A stretch of DNA of 64,000 nt, from NCBI GenBank assembly GCA_016715885.1, contig JADJXL010000020.1, positions 868,001 to 932,000 on the forward strand. Reading direction: 5' to 3'. Below the pieces are notes generated by a model, which was not told the DNA's origin, searched no databases, and saw only the letters and a list, made by a program, of their open reading frames with translations. The stretch is from Polyangiaceae bacterium. GTDB lineage: Bacteria; Myxococcota_A; Polyangia; Polyangiales; Polyangiaceae. The position numbers and the translations under genes are program-made. This document shows positions 52,228-60,883 of the stretch, in pieces (position 1 is the first letter of the stretch; each line of letters opens with the position of its first letter).

Positions 52228-53055
52228 ATGTCGACAACCACCACGCGCAAGAGCCACGCATCCAAGCGCGTCCCGAACTTCACGGTCACCGGGCCGCAGC
52301 TTCCGCAGTACCCGCCACCGCCGCCGACGGTCCCGGTGCAAGCCGTGGATCCCGCGACGAAAGCCGTGCGTTACGCGGTCACGGACGCGACGGGGTCACT
52401 CGAATCGGTGACGCAATGCCGCGTGTTTGCGCGTCTATATGCGGATCACCGTGAATTCGTCCGGCGCACGGTCGAACGTCATGGCGTTCCCATGCGCGAT
52501 TCCGAGGACGTCACGCAAGAGGTCTTCACGACGGCGCTATCGCGCATTCACGATTTCGATGCGGCGAAGGCTGCGCGACCGTGGTTGTTCGTCCTCGCGA
52601 TTCATCGAGCGGCCAATTATCGGCGCTTGGCACGCAATCGAGTCGAGCCCATCACGTCCGCACCGCCGCCAGAACCCGTCGCCGACGATGGTGACGCAGA
52701 ATCGGCCGTGCTTGCATCCGAAGAGCGCACGCTCGTGCGGGAGATCATTGGCCGATTGAGTCCCAAGCTTCGCACGATGCTCATCATGCACGACCTCGAT
52801 GAGCGTCCCATGGCGGACATCGTTGCCGAACTGAAAATCCCGCTCAAGACAGCGCAAGCGCGTCTCAAGCTAGCTCGCGAGGAAGCGCTTCGGCGAGGTC
52901 AATCGCTCGCCCTCTCGATAACCGCGACACCGCTTCGGAATCGGGACTTGCTCCGCGTGCGCGAAGTCTTGCTCGACTATGTCAAATTGGAAAAGGCCAC
53001 ACCGCCAGAGCGTCGAGCGCCCGCTGCGCCGCTTACCTACTTCGTCTTCGCCTAA
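52228..53055 (+). CDS. ECF-family RNA polymerase sigma factor with Pro-rich N-terminal extension
   Basis: 275 residues, longer than usual. An N-terminal, Pro-rich extension (about 1-60) precedes region 2 (DSEDVTQEVFTTALSRI near 91, WLFVLAIHRAANYRR near 118). Region 4 is LSPKLRTMLIMHDL near 179 followed by KIPLKTAQARL. A C-terminal tail of about 45 residues follows. Neither this nor the divergent factor has an anti-sigma gene nearby. Extensions of this kind occur in ECF factors regulated by their own extra domain. Confidence 0.88.
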   Translation: MSTTTTRKSHASKRVPNFTVTGPQLPQYPPPPPTVPVQAVDPATKAVRYAVTDATGSLESVTQCRVFARLYADHREFVRRTVERHGVPMRDSEDVTQEVFTTALSRIHDFDAAKAARPWLFVLAIHRAANYRRLARNRVEPITSAPPPEPVADDGDAESAVLASEERTLVREIIGRLSPKLRTMLIMHDLDERPMADIVAELKIPLKTAQARLKLAREEALRRGQSLALSITATPLRNRDLLRVREVLLDYVKLEKATPPERRAPAAPLTYFVFA

Positions 53056-53077
53056 CCGTTATTGTAAGAGGGTGAAG

Positions 53078-53172
53078 CTCGGATTTTTCCGGCGTGTGCG
53101 GTGGGGCCCCACTGTTTGAGCCCGCGAAGCGGGCGAGTTTGGGGGGCACCGCGCGCGCCGGAAAAATTCGAG
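53078..53172. terminator. long nested palindrome between convergent genes
   Basis: An outer stem of 17 positions (53078-53094 with 53156-53172, one wobble) carries TTTTT on one side and AAAAA on the other. A middle GCGGTG/CACCGC pair and an inner hairpin GCCCGC-GAA-GCGGGC (53120-53134) lie inside it. It sits between the convergent sigma factor and M16 protease genes and could serve as a bidirectional terminator or as a structured element. Confidence 0.7.
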
Positions 53173-53186
53173 GTTCGCCCGGGGTT

Positions 53187-54467
53187 TCACTCGAGGTCGA
53201 ACGGACAGACCTCGACGCCTGCAAGCCGCGGAATCGCATCCGTAATGGTCTTCCCAATATCGGCATGCGTCCCGACCACCGCAATGATCATGTCATCCTC
53301 GGACAAACGGTTTCTCAACGCCGCGTTCGCCTCGTCCAGCGTCACAGCCTCAATCAACTCGTTCTGCCGTTCGTAGTACCCGTCCGGCAAATCGAACAGC
53401 ACAGCATCCAGTTTTCGATGCGCACGCTTTCGCGCCGTATCCACCTCGAATGCATGCGACCGGATCAAGTACTTCTTCACGAACGATAGCTCGTCCGCCG
53501 TAATGCCCCCATCGCGCACGCCATGCAATAGGTCGAGCATCAGCGACAAACACAATGCTCCATCGGTCGCCTTCGGCGCTGCCCACATCATGAACGAATC
53601 CCTTTGACGGTCGACGCCGAGACGCGACGACGTCCCATACGAGAGCCCTCGCTTCGCGCGGATCTCCTGCATCAGTCGCGACGTGAACGTCCCGCCGAAG
53701 GCCGTATTCGCAACGAGCAGCGGGATGTGGTCTTCATCCGTCGGGTGCGTCCCGAGTCCCCCTACGACCATCTGCATTTGTGTACGTTCGGGTTTGTCCA
53801 CAAAGATGAGCCTCCGGCCCGTCGGAGGCTTCGGCGGCGGCACGGGATCCTCGATTCGGTCCCCTACCGGAAGCCGTTCGAGCAATTTCTCTGCAATCGC
53901 ATTGCCTTCTTCGACATCCACGTCCCCTGAAACGACGACGTGCGCATTCGATTGCGTGTAGTGCGTCTTGTAAAACTTGACGATGTCGTCCCGCTGCATC
54001 TCCTTCAGCGTCGCGATTTGCCCCGATATACGCCGACCATACGGATGCCCCGCAAAAATCGTCCGCCGAAACGCTCGCGCACAAAGCAGCCCGTCACTGT
54101 CTCGCGATTCGACGATTTCCGCAATCGCCTCGCGCTTCAGCCGTTCGAGCTCGCCCACGTCGAACACCGGTCGCGAAAGCACCGTCGCCACGATGTCCAA
54201 AAACGGTTCCAGCGACCGCTTGATAACCTCGAAATGCACCAGCGTCGCGCTCGGAGACACGTCGACACCGAGCTCGCCACCCAGCAAATCGATTGTTTCT
54301 TCAATCGCTTCGGACGTCCACCCCTCGGCACCCCGACGCAACATTCGCCCCGTCAATCGCGCAAGCCCCTCGCGCCCCGCCGGATCGTGCGCAGAGCCCG
54401 ATCGAAATGCAACGATGACGCTCACCAAAGGCAGCGCCTGACTCGGTTCGACGATGACACCCATCAC
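53187..54467 (-). CDS. M16-family peptidase-like protein, non-catalytic partner
   Basis: 426 residues of the pitrilysin/MPP-type fold. The HxxEH zinc motif is missing (the place reads GLARLTGRM near 35), but GFGGTFTSRLMQEIR-like and RGLSYG segments of the C-terminal half are kept. It overlaps the catalytic M16 gene upstream by 4 bp, so the two are translated together and probably form a heterodimer like bacterial PqqF- or MPP-type pairs. Confidence 0.88.
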   Translation of the reverse strand: MMGVIVEPSQALPLVSVIVAFRSGSAHDPAGREGLARLTGRMLRRGAEGWTSEAIEETIDLLGGELGVDVSPSATLVHFEVIKRSLEPFLDIVATVLSRPVFDVGELERLKREAIAEIVESRDSDGLLCARAFRRTIFAGHPYGRRISGQIATLKEMQRDDIVKFYKTHYTQSNAHVVVSGDVDVEEGNAIAEKLLERLPVGDRIEDPVPPPKPPTGRRLIFVDKPERTQMQMVVGGLGTHPTDEDHIPLLVANTAFGGTFTSRLMQEIRAKRGLSYGTSSRLGVDRQRDSFMMWAAPKATDGALCLSLMLDLLHGVRDGGITADELSFVKKYLIRSHAFEVDTARKRAHRKLDAVLFDLPDGYYERQNELIEAVTLDEANAALRNRLSEDDMIIAVVGTHADIGKTITDAIPRLAGVEVCPFDLE

Positions 54468-55903
54468 GACGCTACCTCTTCTTCCTCACCATCGTCTACG
54501 CCGTCTGCCATTTCTTCGTCCGACGTACCGTCCGGAAAAACCTCGATCACCGTCCGAGCCGTGCGCACCAAATACCGCCGAGCTACCCGCAAGAGGTCAC
54601 TCGACGTCACGCGCCGATACACCGCAATGCGATCGAATATCGCTCCCGGATCTCCCAGTACCGTTTGGTAAAACCCAATTTGCTCGGCTTTTCCGCTCAC
54701 GGTCTCGAGCCCCTGCAAAAGCGCAAATTCCACGCGCCCTTTCGCCTTCGCAAGCTCAGCTTCCGAAACAGGCTCCGCTTTCACCCGGTCCAATATCTCG
54801 TCGATTGCCGTCAAGAGCTCGGCCGCCGTATGGCCTTCTCTCGCCGAGAGAAAGACGTCGTAAAGCCCCGGATCGCGAAAGCTGCCCACGTAGGCGCGCA
54901 CTTCCGATGCAATTTCTTGTTTTTGCACGAGCTCCCGGTGCGCACGCGACGAACGACCGCCAAACAAGATCTCGTTCAAGAGCACCAGCGGCGCGTGATC
55001 GAAATCCCCGAGCGCCGGCGACTTGTACCCGATTGCAAGTTTGTGCGTCGGCGTCGGTTTCGTCATCGAAAGCCGCCGCTCCTCCATCTGCGGAGGCTCG
55101 GGACGAACGTCCTCGACCGGAATTTCCGCCGGTGGCATGTGACCGTAGGTTTCCTGCACCAATCGCAAGACCTGCCCAATGTCCACATCCCCCACGACCA
55201 CCATCGTCGCATTGTTGGGCGAATAGTATGTCTTGTAAAACTCGACGCAATCATCCGTGGTAAAACCCAGGATATCGTCCATCCAGCCAATCGTCGGATG
55301 CTTATAGCCGTGCTCGCGAAACGCTTCCTTGTAAAGCGCTTCGCTGATCGATCCATCCACGTCGTCGTCGACACGCTGTCGCCTCTCGTTCGCAACGACG
55401 TCTTTTTCGCTGGTCACTTGAGGTTCGCGCAAGACGAGCTGCGACATGCGATTGGCCTCGAGACGCAGCGTCAGCTCCAGCGCTTCGGCGGGAAGGTTCG
55501 TATGGTAAAACGTCCAATCGAGGTACGTGGCGGCGTTCGTTTCAGCGCCGGCTTCTTCGAGCATTCGATCGAAAGCTCCATGCGGCGTCGTTTCCGTTTC
55601 GCCGAACATCAAGTGCTCGAATAGATGCGCGATTCCCGTCTTGCCTTCACGTTCGTGGCGCGACCCGACGCCGAACCAAGTTTGAAGGCAAATGACCGGC
55701 GCGACGTGATCCTCGAGCACCAGCACGCGCAGACCATTGCCCAGGACAAACCGCTCGACGCGCATCGATGGACCGAAGGCGATGGTGCCATCGTGCTCGG
55801 CCCATGCATGAGGCGACTCGTGACGGTTCAGCTCGGTGAGCAATTCCGCGAACGGCCCTTTACGGACGCGCGTGCCTGGTTTCAAAACGGAAGCTGTGTG
55901 CAT
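54464..55903 (-). CDS. M16-family zinc metallopeptidase
   Basis: 479 residues. The inverted zinc motif HLFEH is near 93-97, with the downstream E in ANERRQRVDD, so it should be active. The second half holds the GGRSSRAHRELVQK segment. No signal peptide is visible, and a short acidic tail (DDGEEEEVAS) ends the protein. It is followed by the non-catalytic partner. It may degrade signal peptides or small peptides; substrate unknown. Confidence 0.92.
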   Translation of the reverse strand: MHTASVLKPGTRVRKGPFAELLTELNRHESPHAWAEHDGTIAFGPSMRVERFVLGNGLRVLVLEDHVAPVICLQTWFGVGSRHEREGKTGIAHLFEHLMFGETETTPHGAFDRMLEEAGAETNAATYLDWTFYHTNLPAEALELTLRLEANRMSQLVLREPQVTSEKDVVANERRQRVDDDVDGSISEALYKEAFREHGYKHPTIGWMDDILGFTTDDCVEFYKTYYSPNNATMVVVGDVDIGQVLRLVQETYGHMPPAEIPVEDVRPEPPQMEERRLSMTKPTPTHKLAIGYKSPALGDFDHAPLVLLNEILFGGRSSRAHRELVQKQEIASEVRAYVGSFRDPGLYDVFLSAREGHTAAELLTAIDEILDRVKAEPVSEAELAKAKGRVEFALLQGLETVSGKAEQIGFYQTVLGDPGAIFDRIAVYRRVTSSDLLRVARRYLVRTARTVIEVFPDGTSDEEMADGVDDGEEEEVAS

Positions 55904-55985
55904 GTGGCTCGTGTCCTTACCACATCACGTGCCACGCGCGCCCACGCAGTCGCGACTCGATGAAAAGTCGTCTCGAACGGATGCG

Positions 55986-56597
55986 TCAGCGTCGTGGTGC
56001 AAAGTGACAGAGCACGTCTTCAGGGATGCGCGTCGACTGATGACATTCCCACTTCGAGTCATGACAGGAAATGACGAGCACCCCTGCTTTGTACGCTTCT
56101 TCGAGCGACGAACCTGCGCGCTGATGGATCAGGTTCTTCGGCGTCGAGTCCAGACAACCTTTGCCCATCTGCACTTCGATCTTGCGATTGCCTCTGTCGA
56201 GCTTCACGGGATTCGGCGGCGTCTTGCCTTTGTCGGCGGAGCGAGCTGCATCGGCGAGCTTTTTCGAGATGCGGTCCAGGTACTCTTTGTCGACGATCGG
56301 CGGGTCACCGTTTTGCACTGCAACCATCGCGAGCGTGTACTGGATGGCCATGATTTGGTCTTGTTCCGGCGCGTTGGGCTGAATCGGCCCGGACGAACCC
56401 AGCGGTACGGGTCGCGGCGGCATTTTTATTTTGGGCTTCGCATCGGCCGCGCTTGCCGATGGTGCGGCTGACGCTGTCGCTTGCGGAGCTGCCGTCGCGG
56501 ATGCTGCGGTATCGGTCGTCGCTGGCTTGGGCTCGTCACAGCCCAGGGTGGTCGCGATCAGGACAGCGAGCGGGAATGCATAGCGGATGGTCGCCAT
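55986..56597 (-). CDS. hypothetical lipoprotein
   Basis: About 203 residues from the ATG at 56597. The lipobox TTLGC is near residue 20, followed by a long Ala/Ser/Thr/Pro-rich linker. A compact Cys-containing C-terminal domain (KGCLDSTPKN, SCHDSKWECH) follows, with no recognised fold. It lies 55 bp after lepA on the same strand. Function unknown. Confidence 0.75.
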   Translation of the reverse strand: MATIRYAFPLAVLIATTLGCDEPKPATTDTAASATAAPQATASAAPSASAADAKPKIKMPPRPVPLGSSGPIQPNAPEQDQIMAIQYTLAMVAVQNGDPPIVDKEYLDRISKKLADAARSADKGKTPPNPVKLDRGNRKIEVQMGKGCLDSTPKNLIHQRAGSSLEEAYKAGVLVISCHDSKWECHQSTRIPEDVLCHFAPRR

Positions 56598-56651
56598 GAG
56601 CTCTTTTATACGCGTCTTCGCCAAGGGGCGACAAAGCCGCGTCGAAAGTGC

Positions 56652-58454
56652 TCAATCCACTTTCAGAATCGCGAGAAACGCTTCTTGCGGAATCTCGACG
56701 CTGCCCACCATCTTCATGCGCTTCTTGCCCTCTTTCTGTTTCTCGAGGAGCTTGCGCTTACGCGAGATGTCGCCGCCGTAGCACTTCGCGGTGACGTCTT
56801 TGCGCATGGCCTTCACGGTCGTCCGCGCAATGACCTTCGATCCAATCGCCGCTTGAATGGCCACTTCGTACTGCTGTCGCGGCACGATGTCTTTCAGCTT
56901 CACGGCAAGATCGCGGCCTCGCTGATACGACTTTTCCTTGTGCACGATGACGCTCAACGCATCGAGCGGCTCGCCGTTCACGAGCATGTCGAGCTTTATC
57001 AAGTCGGCTGCCTGGTACCCCACGAGCTCGTAGTCCATCGACGCATAACCGCGCGAGACGCTCTTCAGCTTGTCGTGGAAGTCGAAGAGCACTTCGCTGA
57101 GCGGCATGTCGTACGCGATGATCACGCGATCGGCCGACGCGTATTGCAGCGACTTTTGCTCGCCGCGCCGATCCTGACAGAGCGCCAGCACGGCACCGAC
57201 GTACGTTGCGGGCACGTGGATCGTGACGCGGTAGATCGGCTCTTCGATGTGATCGACGTATTGCGGCGCGGGCAGACGAGCCGGGTTCTCGATGGGCTTC
57301 ATCGTGCCGTCGTTCATGTGCACGTGGTACACGACGCTCGGCGCGGTCGTGATGAGGTCCAGGTTGTATTCGCGCTCGAGCCGCTCCTGGATGATTTCCA
57401 TGTGCAAGAGGCCCAGAAATCCGCAGCGGAACCCGAATCCGAGCGCTTCGGACGTGTCGGGCTCGTAGACGAATGCTGCATCGTTCATGTGCAGCTTCGA
57501 TAACGCGTCGCGGAGGTCTTCGTATTGCGCCGAGTCGGTGGGGAACACGCCGGCAAAGACCATCGGTTTGACGTCTTTGAATCCGGGTAGAGCGACTTTC
57601 GACGGATGTACCGCGTCGGTCACGGTGTCGCCGATTTTCGTGTCCGTCACGCTCTTGATATTGCCCGCGACAAACCCGACTTCCCCGGGACCGAGCTCGG
57701 TGATGGGCGTAGCGTGTGGGGAAAACACGCCCATTTCCGTGATTTCGTAGTCGCGGCCCGTCGCCATGAAGCGAACTTTCTGGCCTTTGCGGATCACGCC
57801 ATCGACGACACGAATCATGACGACTGCGCCGCGGTAGCTGTCGTACCAGCTATCGAAAATGAGCGCGCGCAGCGTGCCGCTCACATCGCCCTTCGGAGCA
57901 GGTACGCGTGCGACGACCGCTTCGAGGATGTCCTTGATGCCAAGGCCCGTCTTTGCGCTCGCGGGAATGGCACCGGCACAATCGAGGCCAATGACGTCTT
58001 CGATTTCGCGCTTGGTGCGATCGACGTCCGCCGAGGGCAGATCGATCTTGTTGAGCACCGGGATGATCTCGAGGTTGTTGTCGAGCGCGAGGAACACGTT
58101 GGCGAGCGTTTGCGCTTCGACGCCCTGCGATGCATCGACGACGAGCAGCGCGCCCTCGCATGCCGAAAGACTTCGTGAAACTTCGTAGTTGAAGTCGACG
58201 TGTCCTGGCGTGTCGATGAGGTGCAGGCGGTACTTCTGCCCATCGTTTGCCGTGTAGTCGAGGCGCACGGTTTGGGCCTTGATGGTGATTCCTCGTTCTC
58301 GCTCGATTTCCATCTTGTCGAGAAACTGGTCTTGTTTCTCGCGTGCGGAAAGCGCCCCGGTGAATTCGAGGATGCGATCGGCAAGCGTGGATTTGCCGTG
58401 ATCGATGTGCGCGATGATGGAGAAGTTGCGGATGTGCTTGGGTTCGACGGGCAT
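56652..58454 (-). CDS. lepA: elongation factor 4
   Basis: 600 residues, the expected length. G1 AHIDHGKST is near 15-23, then ERERGITIKAQ, DTPGHVDF, NKID and SAKTG. The LepA-specific C-terminal domain is complete (GGDISRKRKLLEKQKEGKKRM near 568). The GTPase back-translocates or remodels stalled ribosomes. A ribbon-helix-helix gene precedes it on the same strand. Confidence 0.97.
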   Translation of the reverse strand: MPVEPKHIRNFSIIAHIDHGKSTLADRILEFTGALSAREKQDQFLDKMEIERERGITIKAQTVRLDYTANDGQKYRLHLIDTPGHVDFNYEVSRSLSACEGALLVVDASQGVEAQTLANVFLALDNNLEIIPVLNKIDLPSADVDRTKREIEDVIGLDCAGAIPASAKTGLGIKDILEAVVARVPAPKGDVSGTLRALIFDSWYDSYRGAVVMIRVVDGVIRKGQKVRFMATGRDYEITEMGVFSPHATPITELGPGEVGFVAGNIKSVTDTKIGDTVTDAVHPSKVALPGFKDVKPMVFAGVFPTDSAQYEDLRDALSKLHMNDAAFVYEPDTSEALGFGFRCGFLGLLHMEIIQERLEREYNLDLITTAPSVVYHVHMNDGTMKPIENPARLPAPQYVDHIEEPIYRVTIHVPATYVGAVLALCQDRRGEQKSLQYASADRVIIAYDMPLSEVLFDFHDKLKSVSRGYASMDYELVGYQAADLIKLDMLVNGEPLDALSVIVHKEKSYQRGRDLAVKLKDIVPRQQYEVAIQAAIGSKVIARTTVKAMRKDVTAKCYGGDISRKRKLLEKQKEGKKRMKMVGSVEIPQEAFLAILKVD

Positions 58455-58528
58455 GCGTAGTGGACCGACGTGGATGAGAGGGTGCGTGCTCCTAGCGCGT
58501 CACCTCGTCAAAAGCCATCCTCGGCGCA

Positions 58529-58723
58529 TTACTTCTTTTGCTGCACCGTCGCCTCGAGACTCATTTGTCCCGGCAAGACGTGCTCGTAGTGCTTCAGAAC
58601 CATGTCGATGCCTTCGCGGATGTAGACCGCGATGGGGACCTTGGTCCGATCGTGCAAGAGCTTCAGGCGCTCAGCCTGCTCGGGCGTGATGTAGATGGTC
58701 GTCGAGACTTTCTTTCGCGACAT
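58529..58723 (-). CDS. ribbon-helix-helix (CopG-like) protein
   Basis: 64 residues. The N-terminal KKVSTTIYITPEQAERLKLL is a typical RHH beta strand and helix, followed by RTKVPIAVYIREGIDMVL. It probably binds DNA as a dimer and may be an antitoxin-type or regulatory protein, but no toxin partner is next to it. It begins just ahead of lepA on the same strand and may affect expression there. Confidence 0.85.
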   Translation of the reverse strand: MSRKKVSTTIYITPEQAERLKLLHDRTKVPIAVYIREGIDMVLKHYEHVLPGQMSLEATVQQKK

Positions 58724-58939
58724 GTCACGCCCTGCACGTTACTCCGTCCACCACATGCGGACGGTGCACCCTCGGAGCTCCGAGAACGACTGACAAGGCG
58801 TTACCCTAGATGCCTGTACGTGTGTTGTCAATCCGGAAGCGTCGAACGAAACGTGCGAGCTCGGGAAAATTGCGGAGGTGCTCACGGTTCTGCGCACGAA
58901 AACGGCTCTACCTCCGCAGGTTCGACGTTGCCTTGCCTC

Positions 58940-59800
58940 GTGAAAGCGCGGCGCCTAGACTGCGCCAAACGCTTGGAATCTCCGTTGCCTCCCGGCCTTC
59001 GTCCGGCCCCTGATGCTCTCGAGCCTTCGACGCCACCGGCAAGCAAGGACATTCGCGCCAAAGCATTTTCGACGAGTTTCGCCATCACACTCGTCGCCCT
59101 CGCCGCGTGCTCGGCCGCCGATGGAAACGACGCTGCGCGGCCCACTGGCTTCGAGCGCGACACGGAAATGAAGCACGAGCCGTGTGATGGTGCCGCGGCT
59201 GGCAATGAGCGAATCGACGTCAATGGCGACGGGCGACCCAACATCGTCAAGGTGATGAGTGGCGGCCGCGAGGTGTGCCGCATCCTCGACTTGAACATGG
59301 ATGGGGCGATCGACGCGTACGTGTACTACGACGAAAGCGGACGCGAACGACGTCGTGAATTCGACTTCGATCGTGACGGGCGGGTCGATGAAATCGCGAG
59401 TCTTCGCGGCGGCGCTGTGTTCCTCAAAGAGCGCGAAACGAACTTCGACAACCAGCTCGACACTTGGGATTATTACGAGTCGGGAAGACTTGTGAAACGC
59501 GAACGCGACTCGGACGGCGATGGCGTCGTCGATCAGTGGTGGACGTTCAACGACCCGACCGATGCTCGGTGCGCTGCGGTTTCATTCGACCGCAACTACG
59601 ACGGCGAACCGGATCGTTCCGGCATCCTCGATGTGTGTGCCGAAGCGCGGCAGAAGGCGTTTATCCAGCCAACGGTCACGAGCGCCAAACCTGCTGGTTC
59701 GAGCAGTGCACCGAAACCCGCTGCGACACCTGCATCATCGGCGTCTGCTGCGAAGCCGCCCGTGCCTGCGCCAAGCTCCAGTCAAGCGAGTCCGCCATGA
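58940..59800 (+). CDS. lipoprotein with Asp-rich calcium-type repeats (paralogue 1)
   Basis: About 286 residues if started at the GTG at 58940; the true start is unclear (TTG codons at 58973 and 58985 are alternatives, and the frame is open upstream). A hydrophobic segment ends in a lipobox-like ALAAC. Then at least six D-x-N/D-x-D-G-type motifs occur (DVNGDGRP, DLNMDGAID, DFDRDGRVD, DSDGDGVVD, DRNYDGEPD). The tail is Ala/Pro/Ser-rich. The motifs look like thrombospondin-3/dockerin-type calcium loops. It overlaps the next, similar gene by 4 bp. Function unknown. Confidence 0.75.
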   Translation: MKARRLDCAKRLESPLPPGLRPAPDALEPSTPPASKDIRAKAFSTSFAITLVALAACSAADGNDAARPTGFERDTEMKHEPCDGAAAGNERIDVNGDGRPNIVKVMSGGREVCRILDLNMDGAIDAYVYYDESGRERRREFDFDRDGRVDEIASLRGGAVFLKERETNFDNQLDTWDYYESGRLVKRERDSDGDGVVDQWWTFNDPTDARCAAVSFDRNYDGEPDRSGILDVCAEARQKAFIQPTVTSAKPAGSSSAPKPAATPASSASAAKPPVPAPSSSQASPP

Positions 59801-60714
59801 ACGTGCGTACGCTCGCCTGGCTCCTACCTGCGTCGTTCGTGCTCTGCGCATGCAGCAGCACCAAGCCTGGCGGCGAAGCGGATGGGTCGCACAGTGCGCT
59901 GTCGAAGAAGCCTTTGCGAGGTCCGACGAACGTCGTCGATGACCGTTCGATGTGCGATTGGAAGGGACGCCCCGATCGCGAGGTGAAGGAAGTCAGCGGG
60001 CCCGGATCGGCAAACCGGAACGTGCGTCGCGTCTACCAGAAGCTGGGCACGGGCGAGAGCGCCAAGCGCGTGCTGAATTGCCGCGAGATGGACACGAACT
60101 TCGACGGCATCAAGGACGTGGTTCGTCGCTACAACGACAAGGGCGAAAGCGTGCACGAGGAGAGCGACTCGAACTTCGATGGTCGCATCGACACGTGGAT
60201 CACGTTTGCTCGCGGAATGCTCGCCGAAGTCATCGTCGACACCGATTACGATGGTCGTCCCGACGAACAGAAGACCTATTCCGACGGCCGGTTGGTGCGT
60301 ATCAGGCGCGACAGCAATCGCGATGGACGGCCGGACGTGTGGGAGATTTATCGCGAGGGTCGGCTCGAACGTATGGGCGTGGATGTCGACGGCGATGAAC
60401 GTGTCGATCGCTGGGATCACGACAGCGAAGCGCGCCGCAAGCTCGACGAAGAAGAGCGCAAGCGGGAAGAGGCCGAAAAGGCGGCGGCTGCTAAAAAAGA
60501 AGCGGACAAGAAGAAAGAGGAAGAGGACGCCGACAAACCCAAGAAGGGCGGCGTGAAAGGGCGCGGCAAGGGTGCGGCGGACAAGGCATCGAAAGACGCG
60601 CCCAAGAAATCTGAAGAGAGCGCCGCGAAAGGCGAGACCAAACCGGTTGGCGATGCCAAACCGGCAGGCGACGCCAAACCGGAAGACTCAAAACCCGCTG
60701 AGGGCAAGCCCTAA
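59797..60714 (+). CDS. lipoprotein with Asp-rich calcium-type repeats and Lys/Glu-rich tail (paralogue 2)
   Basis: About 305 residues from the ATG at 59797. The lipobox VLCAC lies near residue 18. Repeats with DTNFDGIKD, DSNFDGRID, DTDYDGRPD, DSNRDGRPD and DVDGDERVD match those of the upstream gene, so the two arose by tandem duplication. The C-terminal third is a charged Lys/Glu/Ala coiled-coil-like stretch followed by Pro/Lys repeats (KPVGDAKPAGDAKP). ATGA overlap indicates coupled translation. Role unknown; an envelope structural or calcium-binding function is plausible. Confidence 0.82.
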   Translation: MNVRTLAWLLPASFVLCACSSTKPGGEADGSHSALSKKPLRGPTNVVDDRSMCDWKGRPDREVKEVSGPGSANRNVRRVYQKLGTGESAKRVLNCREMDTNFDGIKDVVRRYNDKGESVHEESDSNFDGRIDTWITFARGMLAEVIVDTDYDGRPDEQKTYSDGRLVRIRRDSNRDGRPDVWEIYREGRLERMGVDVDGDERVDRWDHDSEARRKLDEEERKREEAEKAAAAKKEADKKKEEEDADKPKKGGVKGRGKGAADKASKDAPKKSEESAAKGETKPVGDAKPAGDAKPEDSKPAEGKP

Positions 60715-60737
60715 CGCAGAGGGCCCAATCGGGGGGT

Positions 60738-60812
60738 ATGGGGGGCGGACCAGTCGGCCCGTGTTTTGGCCTTTGGCCAAAACACTTAAAGGGCCGCCTG
60801 CGAGCCCCCCAT
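60738..60812. terminator. nested palindrome between convergent genes
   Basis: A perfect 11-bp stem, GTGTTTTGGCC (60761-60771) with GGCCAAAACAC (60775-60785), has a 3-nt loop. Around it pair GGCCC/GGGCC, and further out ATGGGGGGC (60738-60746) with GCCCCCCAT (60804-60812). It is a strong bidirectional terminator candidate, and its far end adjoins the dispersed repeat. Confidence 0.75.
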
Positions 60813-60875
60813 CGTGAACCCGCCTCGCGAAGCGCGCGTCCCACGCGCGCGTAGCGAGCGTACAAACCCTGGCCC
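60791..60875 (-). repeat. dispersed intergenic repeat, copy 2 (inverted relative to copy 1)
   Basis: The reverse complement of 60836-60875 matches 37926-37965 at 36 of 40 bases, with weaker similarity running on toward 60791. The outer end overlaps the nested palindrome. Like copy 1 it lies between two convergent genes. Confidence 0.6.
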
Positions 60876-60883
60876 GCTTTCAA

